The notes under the pieces: generated by a model
Databases searched by the model: none
What the model was told of the DNA's origin: nothing
Seen by the model: only the letters and a program-made list of their open reading frames with translations
Shown here: positions 1 through 11,800 of the stretch, piece by piece
Layout: each line of letters opens with the position of its first letter
Numbering within the stretch: the first letter of the stretch is position 1
Made by a program: the position numbers and the translations under genes
Assembly: GCA_027922465.2 (NCBI GenBank)
Contig: BQMF02000013.1
Location: 1,240,001 to 1,304,000, forward strand
Reading direction: 5' to 3'
DNA length: 64,000 nt
From: Turritopsis dohrnii
Taxonomy: Eukaryota; Cnidaria; Hydrozoa; Anthoathecata; Oceaniidae

Positions 1-1437
1 TTATGTTGAAAATTTTCAATGTTTTCTTTGCGGTCAAGAAGATATTTTCCATCGAGAATTAATTTGTTAGCAATTACGGCTAAGATTACTCGAAAAAATT
101 TGGCAAACAGATCATGGAAGTTTGATTGATTGACAAAGACACGTTGTCCGACATGTAGTCATCACTTTAATCCGGGTTGTCAATAATACGTGAAAATACA
201 TAGTTTTGTTACTATTCAGGTTGTTGATTGAACTAAAACTGTATTAACTGTTTTGATTTTCAACCGTTAAAAATCATCGTTACTTGTCGGTTATCCCCCC
301 TCCCACCCCCTCCTTTCTCCCTCAACATTAGGGTAATGGTAGGGGTTAAGTATTTTTGTGGTTGTTGGGAGGAGGGGAGATAACCGACAAGTTATATATT
401 ACAATATTTTCATGCGTTTAATCAACATAGAGTCAAAAGAAATCTTCCAATGAAAGTCATTCCATTGACATAAAAAGTTTTTTTTATTATACTTGCTGAA
501 ACAGGCAGAAAATAAGGAGGAATCTGGGTACGAAAGTAGATTTGGTCAATTACCGACCACTTCAATCGTTAATTAGGAAGGAATGTTAAACGCAATTTGA
601 TTTTACTGTCATGACACTTTCCTAATCTGTTTTTTTCTGATTACAATATGTCGTATCTCCTCCTTGCGCTGTAGTATTACCCAATATTGTTTTTTTGTTA
701 TGATTTATTTATTTATTTACTAAGTTTAGATTGTTTGCTGACAACAGAATGTCAAGCATTTTTACCAATCCTTATATAGATTGCTTGTCAAGGATCAAAA
801 CATAAGAGTTGCCGTGAGTTTTTATTTTCATCCGAAAGTGAGATTTTAAGAGTTATAGAAATATGAGCAGGAGGTTTTAACACTTCGGTCACGTAAAATC
901 TGATCATTCACACACAAAACGTTCTCAAATTTGATGGAGTGCGTTTAATAGAATCACAATACTATTCGGGGAATCGGAGTAATTTCCGGTAATAGTTACG
1001 GAAATAGTTCTCCATGACAAAGAAGACTAGCAGAATGTCCACTTTGCCGGAAGTGATTTCGGCTACCGGTTTCCTTTTCTAAAATTTCAACGTTCAAAAT
1101 AAACTTACGTAAATTAACTGACGAATTACGATAGAGATGAACTAACATTTGCAATTTTCTCATTTAATCGAAACCCAAAAAGGTTTTTTTATTTGCGCAG
1201 AGACTGGTAGATGTGACTGGTAGAGTGACCATTTTTGCAATTTTGCTTGAATAGTACCTTACACAGTCGCAGTTTTTTTTCAATGTCAACTTGCCTCTTA
1301 GCACACCACTCATTAATAGTGGAAATTTTCATGGCGCGACGTTTAGGTGAAAGATATTTGTCTATGAAAGTTTAACCATGACATGGACAAGCGTAAAATT
1401 GACCCAGGTTAACATATCAACTATTTCTCAATTTTAG
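1..1437. other. Upstream/intronic sequence of the SLC12 gene, no coding region seen
   Basis: No convincing coding exon was found. The stretch is AT-rich and contains one small inverted-repeat element (283-391). The missing N-terminal codons of the SLC12 transporter may lie here or left of the window: the first recognised exon at 1438 opens after a normal AG acceptor and is not itself a start. Confidence 0.5.
283..391. mobile_element. 109-bp MITE with TTA target duplication
   Basis: The ends are inverted copies (CTTGTCGGTTATC on the left, GATAACCGACAAG on the right) with C-rich and G-rich continuations. TTA flanks it at 280-282 and 392-394. A 3-bp TWA duplication is typical of PIF/Harbinger-like insertion. 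No coding capacity. Confidence 0.7.
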
Positions 1438-4400
1438 GATGCTTCAAAAGAAGAGGAATCGATTGGCAGTAGCGACCAAGATAAAGCGCCCAAGCCATCC
1501 ACTAAGCTCGGTTGGATCAAAGGCGTATTATTTCCAACCTTACTCAACATATGGGGCGTGATTTTGTTCTTGCGGATGCCGTGGATCGTCGGTCAGGCCG
1601 GTATCGGATTATCGAGTATTATCGTTTTGTTAGCGACAGTTGTTACGACTGTTACGGCGCTCTCTATGTCGGCCGTATGTACGAACGGAGAAGTGAAAGG
1701 AGGTAGGCCATATTATCTTCTGTCATCAATTTTGAGATAAAAAAGAGACTCTCCGTGCAACAAACAGCTTGTGTGTTTTGAGGAAGGGCGTGTCAAAACT
1801 GTTATATGCGGGCGGCGTGATGGATGCACAAGTCAATGCTTTGAAATCTGAAAATACAGCGGACACTATATAAAGCGGACACCTCTTTAAGACGGACTGT
1901 TTATATAGGAACGGATGGATTTACAGTCAAACTCTTATGAAGAAGTGGACAATTATATAGCGGACATTCCATAAAGCGGACACTTTTTTCAGGTCCCAAA
2001 TGAACTTTTGGCCTATAAAAAATCTCTCTAAAGCCGACGCAGATACATAAACAATTTTTCAAGTAAAATAGCTAGTATTTTCTGGGAATATTTACTTTTT
2101 ACGATGTTTTACTCTCTTGTCGATACTTTGAATAACTTTTTTCACAGCATTTATGACCATTGCATGGCTTTGGTCCAAGAAATTTTAAATTCACAGGAAT
2201 CTCGAGTCCGTAGTCACACGTTTTTCCACTCACAGCACATTTCATTGCACATGATAGCAAGCATGAGAAAACGCTTGAAGGTTATGTACAGCTTCAAAAC
2301 AAGAAGCACACGTCAATAACATCATATTTCAGCTTATTTCATCAACTGGAATATCGATGTTATTGACTTTTACTTTTTGGTTTCAAAACAAAAACGTTTT
2401 TCATTGCATGAAAAGTGTCCTTTCTTTGTCCTGTACGAAACCTGTTAGCTTTACAAACCTTGAGACTTTTATAAACCTTTAGAGGCGTATTCTCGATTTA
2501 TTTTTGCTAAATATTTATTTTCATATGGATTCCACTGTACACGCATTAACCTTATTAACTGGTGAGATGAACATTAAAAGATTTTCAGGCTTAAAGCATT
2601 GATCATATGTGTAAGTAGGTCATATAGATTACGTCTCTTCACCAACCTCGAACCCGGGGTCTCTTGCCTTTTCAATATACGGACGTATATAAAAGGAAAG
2701 AGACCCTGGATTCAAGGTTGGTCTCTTCACCGCATATTTTATCTGAACGCAATTTCATCTCTTTAACCTTCTACTTTCTTCTTCAAAGGTGGTGCGTACT
2801 ATCTTATTTCAAGAAGTCTGGGACCGGAGTTTGGCGGCAGCATAGGCGTTATATTTTCTGTTGCGAACGCGGTAGCTGTGGCGTTATACCTGGTTGGTTT
2901 TGGAGAAACGGTCCAAGCAGTTATGGCAGATAACGACATCGAAATGGTGAGCAAAACAAACGATATTCGCATCATCGGGATTATCGCGTTGATACTTATA
3001 TTTCTAATCACGCTGGTTGGACTAGATTGGGTCATCCACACCCAGTCATTTTTATTGGCGCTGTTAGTGGCCGCCATCTTGGCTGTGGTGATTGGTACAA
3101 TATATCCTTTGCCACAAGAGAGCCGCGATTACGCAAAGTCTCGTGGTTTGCCAGGTTACACAGCGGAGAATTTTGAAAACAATTTCGGTCCGGATTATCG
3201 GGGCGGAAACGGTTTCTTTGACGTGTTCGCCATTTTTTTCCCAGCAGCTACGGGCATTATGGCGGGCGCTAATCTATCGGGTGACCTCAAGGACCCATCG
3301 AAAGCTGTGCCACTGGGGACATTATTGGCGATTGCAATGACTTCCACATCGTATGTCATCTTATGCTGGTTGCTGGGGGCGTCAACAATGAGAGACGCCA
3401 GTGGCGTTATACCATCTCTTGCGACGAATATTACAAATGGAACGTCTATTTTGAATGTCACTTGTGCGTCTAGTAAATGTAAATATGGCTCCATCGAAGA
3501 CTTACAGGTAAAGTAAAATCACGTCTTTTCATATAGTAAGGTTGTTTTTTTTTTAAGTTCTCGCAAGGATTTGATAATTCATACTTCTTACATCCTCCTC
3601 CACTCAGGAGGATTTTGAGCTGATCAAAGACTTTGATCAATGCTGCAATCTACCCAGTCGGCAAAATCGCCAAAAAGTCACTGTGACGGAGAGAATTTTA
3701 ATTGAAATTGTGTGCATATTTATATAGAAATGCACTCTTTCGCAGAGCTTTTTTAACAAATATGCCAGCTGGGTAAGCTAAACATAGTTGTCCTGACGAC
3801 AACAAAACTTTCGATTATTTGCTTATTGAATATGTTTCTTTTAGATTATGGAAAAAATCTCTTTGTGGGGGCCGCTTGTTCTGATTGGTATATTCGCTGC
3901 CACGCTTTCGTCAGCATTAGCGTCGCTAGTGAGCGCACCGAAAGTCTTTCAAGCCGTGTGCAAAGACAAAATCTTTCCGCATATCGACATATTCGGCAAA
4001 GAGTACGGTAGGAACGGCGAACCGAGAAACGGCTATTTCCTAACCATGATCATCGCGGCCGGGTTTATTGCGGTTGGTGAACTAAATATCATTGCTCCAA
4101 TCATCTCTAATTTTTTCTTGATGGCATATGCGTTGGTGAACTATTCTGTGTAAGTCGTCACGTAAAAAACAATTTTAAGATTTTTTTATGTTTTAAGGAA
4201 AACTTCACGAGCCTATGCAGATATTTTTCTCTTAATACAGATGTGTTTGGTGTACCTTTAATATGAGATAAATATCGATGGTTAGACGTATCTGGGCTAG
4301 AAAAGGAACCTTGTTTCGTGTTGCCTCGTTCTTTCAGACGAAAAAACATAAGCCTTGTTATACAAACATTCTTGAAAACAAGTCAAGATCTTGATCGATG

Positions 4401-7133
4401 TTACTAACCCTTTCCTTTAGATTTCAGTCGTCGTTATCCAAATCACCTGGATGGAGACCATCGTTCAAATACTATAACAAGTGGATCTCCTTCATAGGGT
4501 TCCTATTGTGTGTTGCCATTATGTTTTTGATTAATTGGTGGGCAGCGTTGATTACGATTTTTGTAGTCGCCGTGTTGTATAAATATGTTGATATCAGGAA
4601 ACCCGATGTAAGTTTCGGAATCTTTCAGATTTATTTAAAAAAAAACTAAACAAAAAGGCGGGAGGGAGGTCACAGATTGTGTGGTTTTCTATTTGTATGA
4701 AAGGATTGACCAACAAATGTTACATGTCCCTCAAAGTCAATGTGCGTTTTTGAAGAGTTATGTTCGAAACATAACAAAAAGCTTCTTATGAATTCTTACC
4801 AAAAATCCAAATTTCGCGTGAACTTTTATTTGTGAGAATTACTTAGGATGTTTCGCTGACACTGAAATTTTATTTCATATTCCAGATCAATTGGGGCTCA
4901 TCCGGGCAAGCACATACATATTTGAAAGCATTGCGATTCACACGCCGTCTGGATGAAGTTGAAGACCATGTGAAAAATTTCCGTATCCAATGTTTATGCT
5001 TGACGGGTCAGCCATCTTTACGCCCGAATCTCGTTCAATTCGCATCGCACATTACAAAGCATTATGGTCTATTGATTTGTGGTGAAGTTGTCATTTCTGA
5101 TCGATTGACGCCGATGGGTGGTAACGAAGGAAAATGGCTTCAAAAGCATAAAGTGAAGGCGTTTCATCAAATCGTACAGGGTCAGCTATTACTATTCCTA
5201 TAGTTTCGTAAGGGCGTGCCCCATTCCAAGCGGGTGGAAAACATAAACTTTCCGATGATTGGTTGTAAAAAAAAGTCTATAGAAAAAGTCTAAGAAAAAC
5301 CGACTTGTTTCTGTCCGCCAATGAATAAAAATTCTTTTTTGGGAAAAAAAAGTTGTTTATTTTCGTGTAGACGAAACACTGCGCAGAGGCGTTCGATGCA
5401 TGCTTCAGTCTGCTGGAATTGGAAAACTAAAACCAAACACGATGCTGATTGGCTACATGAACAGGTGGCAGAATGTTGATGTCAGCAAAGTTGAAGAGTA
5501 TTTCTCCACTGTTCACGACGCTTTTAATTTGCGATATGGTGTCGGCATACTTCGTTTGCAAGACGGCTTCGATATCACTGATGAGGTACTCGACGATGAA
5601 ATAGAAAATGGTGTCGTTGAGAATCACGAACCAGACTGGTACACAGAGGATTGGGATGAAAGCCAGAAAGCTAATGGTGCTCAAGGTGAGCTTGGAATTT
5701 AATCGGTTGAAAATTCTTTTAAACTTTAAAATCCAAGGATTTCCATGAGAAGGTAAAATAGTAAAACGGTGTGTAACCACATATCAATCACTACTTTGTT
5801 ATGTCTGGGTTAGCGTGACAACATTCTCTCCCAAACCAAAAGAAGAGACTTTGTGAAATATTTTGTGATCTTAAGTGTATGTGAAAATGTTTCAACGATA
5901 TATATACTTATAATTACGTCATGGCAGCAAAGCGAAATAGCGTATTAAAACAGCCTCGAGTGTTACTACTAATGTCTTTGAAAGTTATCTCTTTGTTGTG
6001 GTTGTGGTTTATGGAAGTCAAACAATGTGTGGCTTCACCATTTTAGGGGGTGTGCCCTAACATACATAAAGGGAATACAGAGCTTTAACCACGTCATCTC
6101 ATTACGTAGATTAATCGGGAAATTAGAAACAATTCTCCTTACAATAAACAATATTACAATAATATATATTTTGTATTTGAGAGCTGATTTAGAATTTTAT
6201 AATTTAGGCGGAAAGAAGACATTTTGGTATAAACTTGGACCAAATTTTGAAAATCATCATGACATTTCTATAAAACTTGACTGCGCTGATTTCGAATTTA
6301 AGGCCAATTAACCTAAAGGTCCGATTCTAGTGAGAGTTTGCACGTAGTACAAAATAATGATAATTTGGAAAGTGTTGAGGTAGTTGCTAAATGTGACGCT
6401 TATTGGACTTATTACTACACCTTGTAAATAAACGTTCGTAAATTGTCAAGAATAGTTGCCTACACACTATGAACACACACTATGGCTGTATTACTACACC
6501 CTGTTAATGAGGTTGTTTTTTTTTTCCATAGCGAGTGATGGCGGTAGCGACCAAGTTAACGGCGTTCAGAATCCTGCGGTAATCCAAACCCCCGATATCG
6601 TGATGGAATTCCACAAGAAACGAAAGGGTTATATCGACGTATGGTGGTTGTATGATGACGGGGGTTTAACTATCCTGGTGCCACACGTTTTGTCGCTTAG
6701 CTCTCATTGGCGTGGATGCAAACTACGAATTTTCACCCCCGCGTCCGACAAGAAAATAAAAGCCAATCAGATCCGTATGGCGAATCTGTTGAAGAAATTC
6801 CGTATTGATTTTTCCAGTGTGGTGGAATTTCGCGGGATAAACAAACATCCAAAAGACGATAGCATCCGAGCATTCAAGAAACTTCGAAACGGAGAGCATC
6901 TGCCGGCTGACGGTAATTTAGATAAGAAAACCCTGCGGCAGATTCGTCTTGGTGAATTGCTTCACGAGCACTCGTCCGACGCCAAACTGATCGTGTTGAC
7001 GCTTCCCATACCAAAGCAAAGTGTCGTCACGTCGCTTATGTATATGAGTTGGTTGGAAGTTTTGTCGGCCGATCTTCCACCCGTTCTTCTCATTCGTGGT
7101 AACCAAACTAGTGTATTGACATTTTATTCATAG
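1438..7133 (+). CDS. SLC12A2: Cation-chloride cotransporter, NKCC/NCC (SLC12A1-3) type, 5' end missing
   Basis: Plasma-membrane Na-(K)-Cl cotransporter driving chloride uptake. Exons 1438-1702, 2789-3507, 3845-4149, 4421-4607, 4886-5180, 5371-5685 and 6532-7133 all have GT/AG borders and join in phase, giving about 895 residues up to the stop. Exon 1 carries the first transmembrane helices ([13 protein letters not shown], then a VGQAGIG loop). The exon 1/2 join restores a [11 protein letters not shown] motif diagnostic of the NKCC branch. Exon 2 has an extracellular loop with NIT, NGT and NVT glycosylation sites. The C-terminal cytosolic domain runs from about 4886 and ends in LTFYS, the usual NKCC terminus. 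The short regulatory N-terminus with kinase-docking motifs is not visible. Assignment to NKCC rather than KCC is firm; which of SLC12A1, A2 or A3 is closest cannot be decided here. Confidence 0.95.
1924..2537. mobile_element. Decayed Tc1/mariner-pogo-like element in SLC12 intron 1
   Basis: The left end is CAGTCAAACTCT just after TA (1922-1923); the right end is the inverted GATTCCACTG followed by TA (2538-2539). GCGGACA motifs recur at 1858, 1876, 1971 and 1980, in and just left of the element. TA duplication and CAGT ends fit the Tc1/mariner-pogo group. No transposase frame is left. The left boundary is uncertain because the GCGGACA motifs start about 65 bp outside it. Confidence 0.45.
2643..2720. 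repeat. 78-bp foldback repeat, CAACCTCGAACCC family
   Basis: Near-perfect hairpin: CAACCTCGAACCCGGGGTCT on the left and its imperfect complement on the right, around a loop that includes a TATACGG motif. The same family occurs at 43980-44050 and 44126-44190. Confidence 0.6.
3635..3780. repeat. Dispersed repeat, copy 1 (SLC12 intron 2)
   Basis: Contains GGGCAAAATCG-like, AAGTCACTG, ATTGAAAT and CACTCTTTCGCAGAG segments in the same order as two copies at about 8365-8455 and 8470-8605. Non-coding; probably a decayed transposon fragment. Confidence 0.5.
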
Positions 7134-7198
7134 ACTAGTTAAAGTTTATATTTTAGTTTGCGTTTTGTAAGCGTTAGTTCCAAGACTAGCCGGTAATC

Positions 7199-7204
7199 AA
7201 TAAA
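7199..7204 (+). terminator. Probable poly(A) signal of the SLC12 gene
   Basis: AATAAA lies 66 bp after the TAG stop of the transporter and is the first such hexamer downstream. Confidence 0.5.
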
Positions 7205-8661
7205 GAGATATATAGAAATAATAGATTGACAATAAATTTCATTGGCTAGAAAGATATATAAACAATGGATTTCATTGGCTGGAAAGAGACACAAACAAGA
7301 AACCAATCAAAGAGAATGCTGACTGTTACGAAATTACGACATAGATATTATTTAATGTATTTTTACTACAGGGGACAAACTATTATATCCTATATAAATC
7401 CTTATGTATTTTTCACTAAGACAACAGAAATTACAAAACATCTTTTATCCTTACCTGGCTTGCATGAAGATAAAATTACCGGAAAACCCCTCCCTGATGT
7501 ACAAGGAGGGTGCTTTGCACTCTGGAAATTTTAACACAACGGATATTATACTTACTCTTTTCCCACCATGGTATCTTGATATGATTTTGGATTTTGCTCA
7601 ACACTCTTCATGAAACAAAAATATGCAGACGAAAATAAGTCCGCAAGTTTGGAAGTGACTGACGAGAGTTTCTTAAGGAATTTTCAACGTGCCAAGAAGT
7701 AAATCGTTCGAATTAAGGAGATTTTCGAATTACAGGAAGTCGAATTATGGTCTCTTTGAGTGTCTTTTTATTCGGCATCATTTGATTTGAAGTGACCGAA
7801 TAGGAATCATAATTTGGGTAGGGGGTACTCTCAAGTACTAGATTGTTTTTCAAAGTTTTTGATATTTGATTGACGTTTTTGTGTGGCAGGAAATTTTAAA
7901 TCGGCGGGAAAGTTCAGATTAATTTCCCGAAAACGTCAATTAAAGGAGAAATCTACTCATAAAATCAAAATAGATGGTTTTTTTTACCATTTGGAAAATT
8001 CATTTTAGTGATTACATTTATTTTTAGTGATTTGATACCTATTGGTGTTTCTCACTATACATACAAAATTCTAGCAATGTATCACTAAAATTCCTGAGCT
8101 ATCTACATGTTTGTATGTCAGCAATTTATTCTTGCACGTTGCGATGTCACGTTGCCATGGAGATCAAGTTTTGAGCAAAAACTTTAAATGGCAATATCTG
8201 GTGAACAAAAAATGATAAATTCCAACCAACCAGAGTACAATTCCCTGAGGAAAAAGGGTCATGATGTGTTAAAGGTTCCCAGGAAATCAGGGTTCTGAAG
8301 TCCTTATTTGCAATATAGAGATTATGATCTACTGTTGCATTAGGAGCATCATAGAAAGAAGAATCCCAATGGGCAAAATCTTCAACAAGTCACTGCGTTG
8401 AAGAGTATTTTTATTGAAATATTGTGTATATATCATGCGTAAAGAACAGGTCGTGTGAATCCTATGAAATGGATTTCCAACGGGCAAAATCGTCAAAAAA
8501 GGTAACTGCAGTGAAGTGCATTGAAATGGTATATTTGTGTGGCTTTATATAATAAATGTACTCTTCCGCAGAGATTATTCAACAAATTTTCCCGGTGGAT
8601 TCCTTTAACGTCAAACTACAAACAGGTGTGACAACAACACGATATAGAAGAAAAATAAGAA
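7205..8661. other. Gene-free spacer between convergent SLC12 and CCDC93
   Basis: No coding exon recognised. It holds two degenerate copies of the dispersed repeat also present at 3635-3780 and otherwise plain AT-rich sequence. The two flanking genes point toward each other. Confidence 0.5.
8365..8605. repeat. Dispersed repeat, copies 2 and 3 in tandem
   Basis: Two adjacent copies (about 8365-8455 and 8470-8605) each begin with CAAC/CAATGGGCAAAATC and continue with a Thr/Lys-free AT-rich tail; the second shares the ACTCTTCCGCAGAG and AACAAAT-TCCCGG-type ending with the copy at 3635. Confidence 0.5.
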
Positions 8662-8667
8662 TTTATT
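8662..8667 (-). terminator. Probable poly(A) signal of CCDC93
   Basis: TTTATT on the plus strand (AATAAA on the minus strand) about 180 bp after the CCDC93 stop. Confidence 0.4.
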
Positions 8668-8842
8668 ATTGCGCTGACGTAAAAGACATGGTGGAATTTT
8701 TTCAGTTATAAAAATTACAACCCGTAAAAGAAAATTCAACAACAAAAAGGTTATCAAAAATTATTTTTTCTACAAATTTAATTTAATTTCTAATTTCTGA
8801 CAGATCATTAAAACAGAATGTCGATTTAGGACTGGGAATGAG

Positions 8843-11800
8843 TTATGTCACAATACCAGCCGCACGTAGCTTTGATTGGATGAGTTCACTTTTTTTGCAT
8901 TCCTAAAAATAAACAAGAACGGTAACCGTAGCAACAAACTTTTACAAACAAAACATATCACAGAACAAGTGCATGACAACCTTTCGAGAATTTCAGTTTC
9001 AAAAAATGATGTAATGCCTCGTTATCACGCTCTGCCTCGTTTCTATGTATAATAATTTTCATTCCCAATCCCCAGTGAAATAATTAGAAGAATGGGTTGA
9101 TTCCACACAAGAAAAGTTCGTAAATATAAGGTGTAACTGTTGAATTGAAACAGGTGGAAAGTCTAAAGCCTGGTTCAGACCTGGAGATTACAACGATTAC
9201 GACGAAAATTCAGTGTAATCGTCATAATGGTCCAATGTGAACACTTTTACTGATTGATTACCAATTGCTATTGAAATATTTGAGTGTTCACACCTGGCGA
9301 TTTGCGATTGCGAAGATTAATTTTTTTTTAATCATCGTAATCGCCAGGCCTGAACCAGCTTAATAAAAAATTTAAAACATTTTTCGTGTAATTGATTCAT
9401 TGATTCAATGAATTTGTCTAAAAATAAACTGTGCAGACACCAGCCCTCGATGCCCTTGAATCCATCACTTACAAACAGTTGTTCGCAAACCTCTTGAATC
9501 TATCACTCACAAACAAATGTTCAACATACCTCTTGAAAATCTCGAACCGTCTTCACATACGAACGTTGTTTTTCCACTAATTCCATGTATTTCTCGCTAA
9601 CGCCATCTCGCTTTCCTTTTTCAAGTGCAAATCTCTTTTCAACCTGAAACCCAGAAAAGAAGTTTCCATAGTTTTTATTATTATTATTGAAATCTGATTT
9701 CACTTCCTATGAGAGATTTAGCGGTTAGTGCAGAGGGTTGATGTATGGGTCAAGTGACCATTGACAGTAAAAATCACTTATCACTTCATACTTCGAACAT
9801 CTGAACTGACCTTGCTCTTCATCAATTGAACCCCCTGAACGATGTGTTCTAACTGCAGTAGAAATTCCGATTTAGAAGAAGCTGACTGCGCCATTGCCCT
9901 ACGAAAAACAAATCTATGGGATGGGAGGGGGGTTCATATCATAATTAAGAAGGAGAAAATGAGACAAAAACGCCCTTAGCAGTACTTTCATTGTTTTCAC
10001 ATTTTATATAATTTTCTCATATGCAAGAAAAATTATATAAATAAATATCTGTCTTCCCAAAAAGAACATACTAGGCTAGGTTAAATGGTTATAATAGTCT
10101 ACTTACTGCTCGAAGCCGTCATGAATGGAATTCAAGTATCCAACCTAAGACAGAAATAGTAAGGGATAAGGGTTGCTTGTTGAAAACATAGACTAACTTG
10201 GTACAGATAAAAACCTCCTTCACATCCCATCTTCAGTCATTATATCGCGATCATTCTTATTATCAAAGTATCATTCTTATTATCAAAGTATCATTCTTAT
10301 TATCAAAGTATCATTCTTATTATCAAAGTCATTTCGGATACCCTTTACAAGGAAAACTAATTCTTTGCATTCTGCTTCCAGCGCGTTTCACTTCAGTCAA
10401 ACCAAGTTGAAGACATATAAAATGTTAAGGCATTGAACATATTTGATGAGAGTTTGTCGTATACCTCTTTTTCTAAGTAGACTTTTGTATCATCTAGCGT
10501 GTTGTACAGCGAATAGAATTGTTTTGTTTCTTTATGTGTAGACGCAACTAACGAAAATAAACGAATAGAATTAAATCCAAAGAATACCTTATCGGTAAAA
10601 ATCTTTGTCGCTACAAATTTTCGTCGGCACAAATCTTCGTCACTTGGACAAAAATTCGTCACTTTCGTCCGACGAATAACTTAAGACGACTAAAAATGTC
10701 GATCTTTTTCGAAATTTCGTTATTCCATGTTTTTAGTTTATTTACTCGATCTCATCCTTGGAACAAGAAGAATCGACAAATCGGCAAAATCAACCAATCA
10801 TATACGAAAAATGGTATCAAATAAGTAATTATCAAGGTAATTCTTGAAATCGCATAGTATCCGAATTTGGTACTTATAAGTAAACAATTTCCGCGCTGAA
10901 ACGGATATTTTCATGTGTCATTGCTAATCTTACCTTGATTATATAACTCGATGAAGCGGCCTTGATATTGCGCCAATTCTGCTCGAGATGGCACGTCGTC
11001 AATTTTCCATTGATAAGATGCTATTTCGCGATTCTTTTTCGCCTTTGTGTAAACAAGAAAGGAACTCATTTATCAACGGAATTCGTATATTCCCAAAATT
11101 CATTTATAGACAAGAATTAGAAATCCGAAAATACGCACCAACAGTAACCGGATTTTTCGGAATTTCTCAGTGTCACTTGTATGCTGTTCTTCAATCCTTC
11201 TCATACGCTCCTGGAACGAATTTAAAAACAATCGGATGTTCCAAATGAAAATCTCAGAATATTAAATCAAAAGAACCGATTAAAAATACGTTTGACATTA
11301 CCGAGAAATTGGAAAGTCGAAAATTTTACAAAAGACATGGTCCCCTTATCTGGAAATTTTAGGATTTCTTCGAAGGACGAAGAAGGAGTCAATATCTCGT
11401 CAAAGTTGAACAGAAAGGAAGACGGCTTGAGTTTTGAGAATTGAAACTTTTTTTCGTATAACCTTATTACCGTGAAGTCACGGTGATGTCAAAACTCGAA
11501 CTCACTTTTGAAATTTTAAAGCCATATTGACTTATGTTAATATGAAGTCCATATCTCGAGAATTGATTATGTCATTTTATCCTGAACATTGTTTATCATT
11601 ATATATTATTTATTTTTATTTTTACTTCGTAATTTTCCAGACTCCCTATAGCTAGGTTCGCCATGAATTCTGTTCACTATACCACGTACCAGTTCAGGAT
11701 CATCTTCGGCACCTCCATCTAACTGCAATCTTTCAATTTTCTCTTCTAACTCCTTTAACTCTACCTAAGAAAAAAAATATGGAACATAGATATTCAGAAC

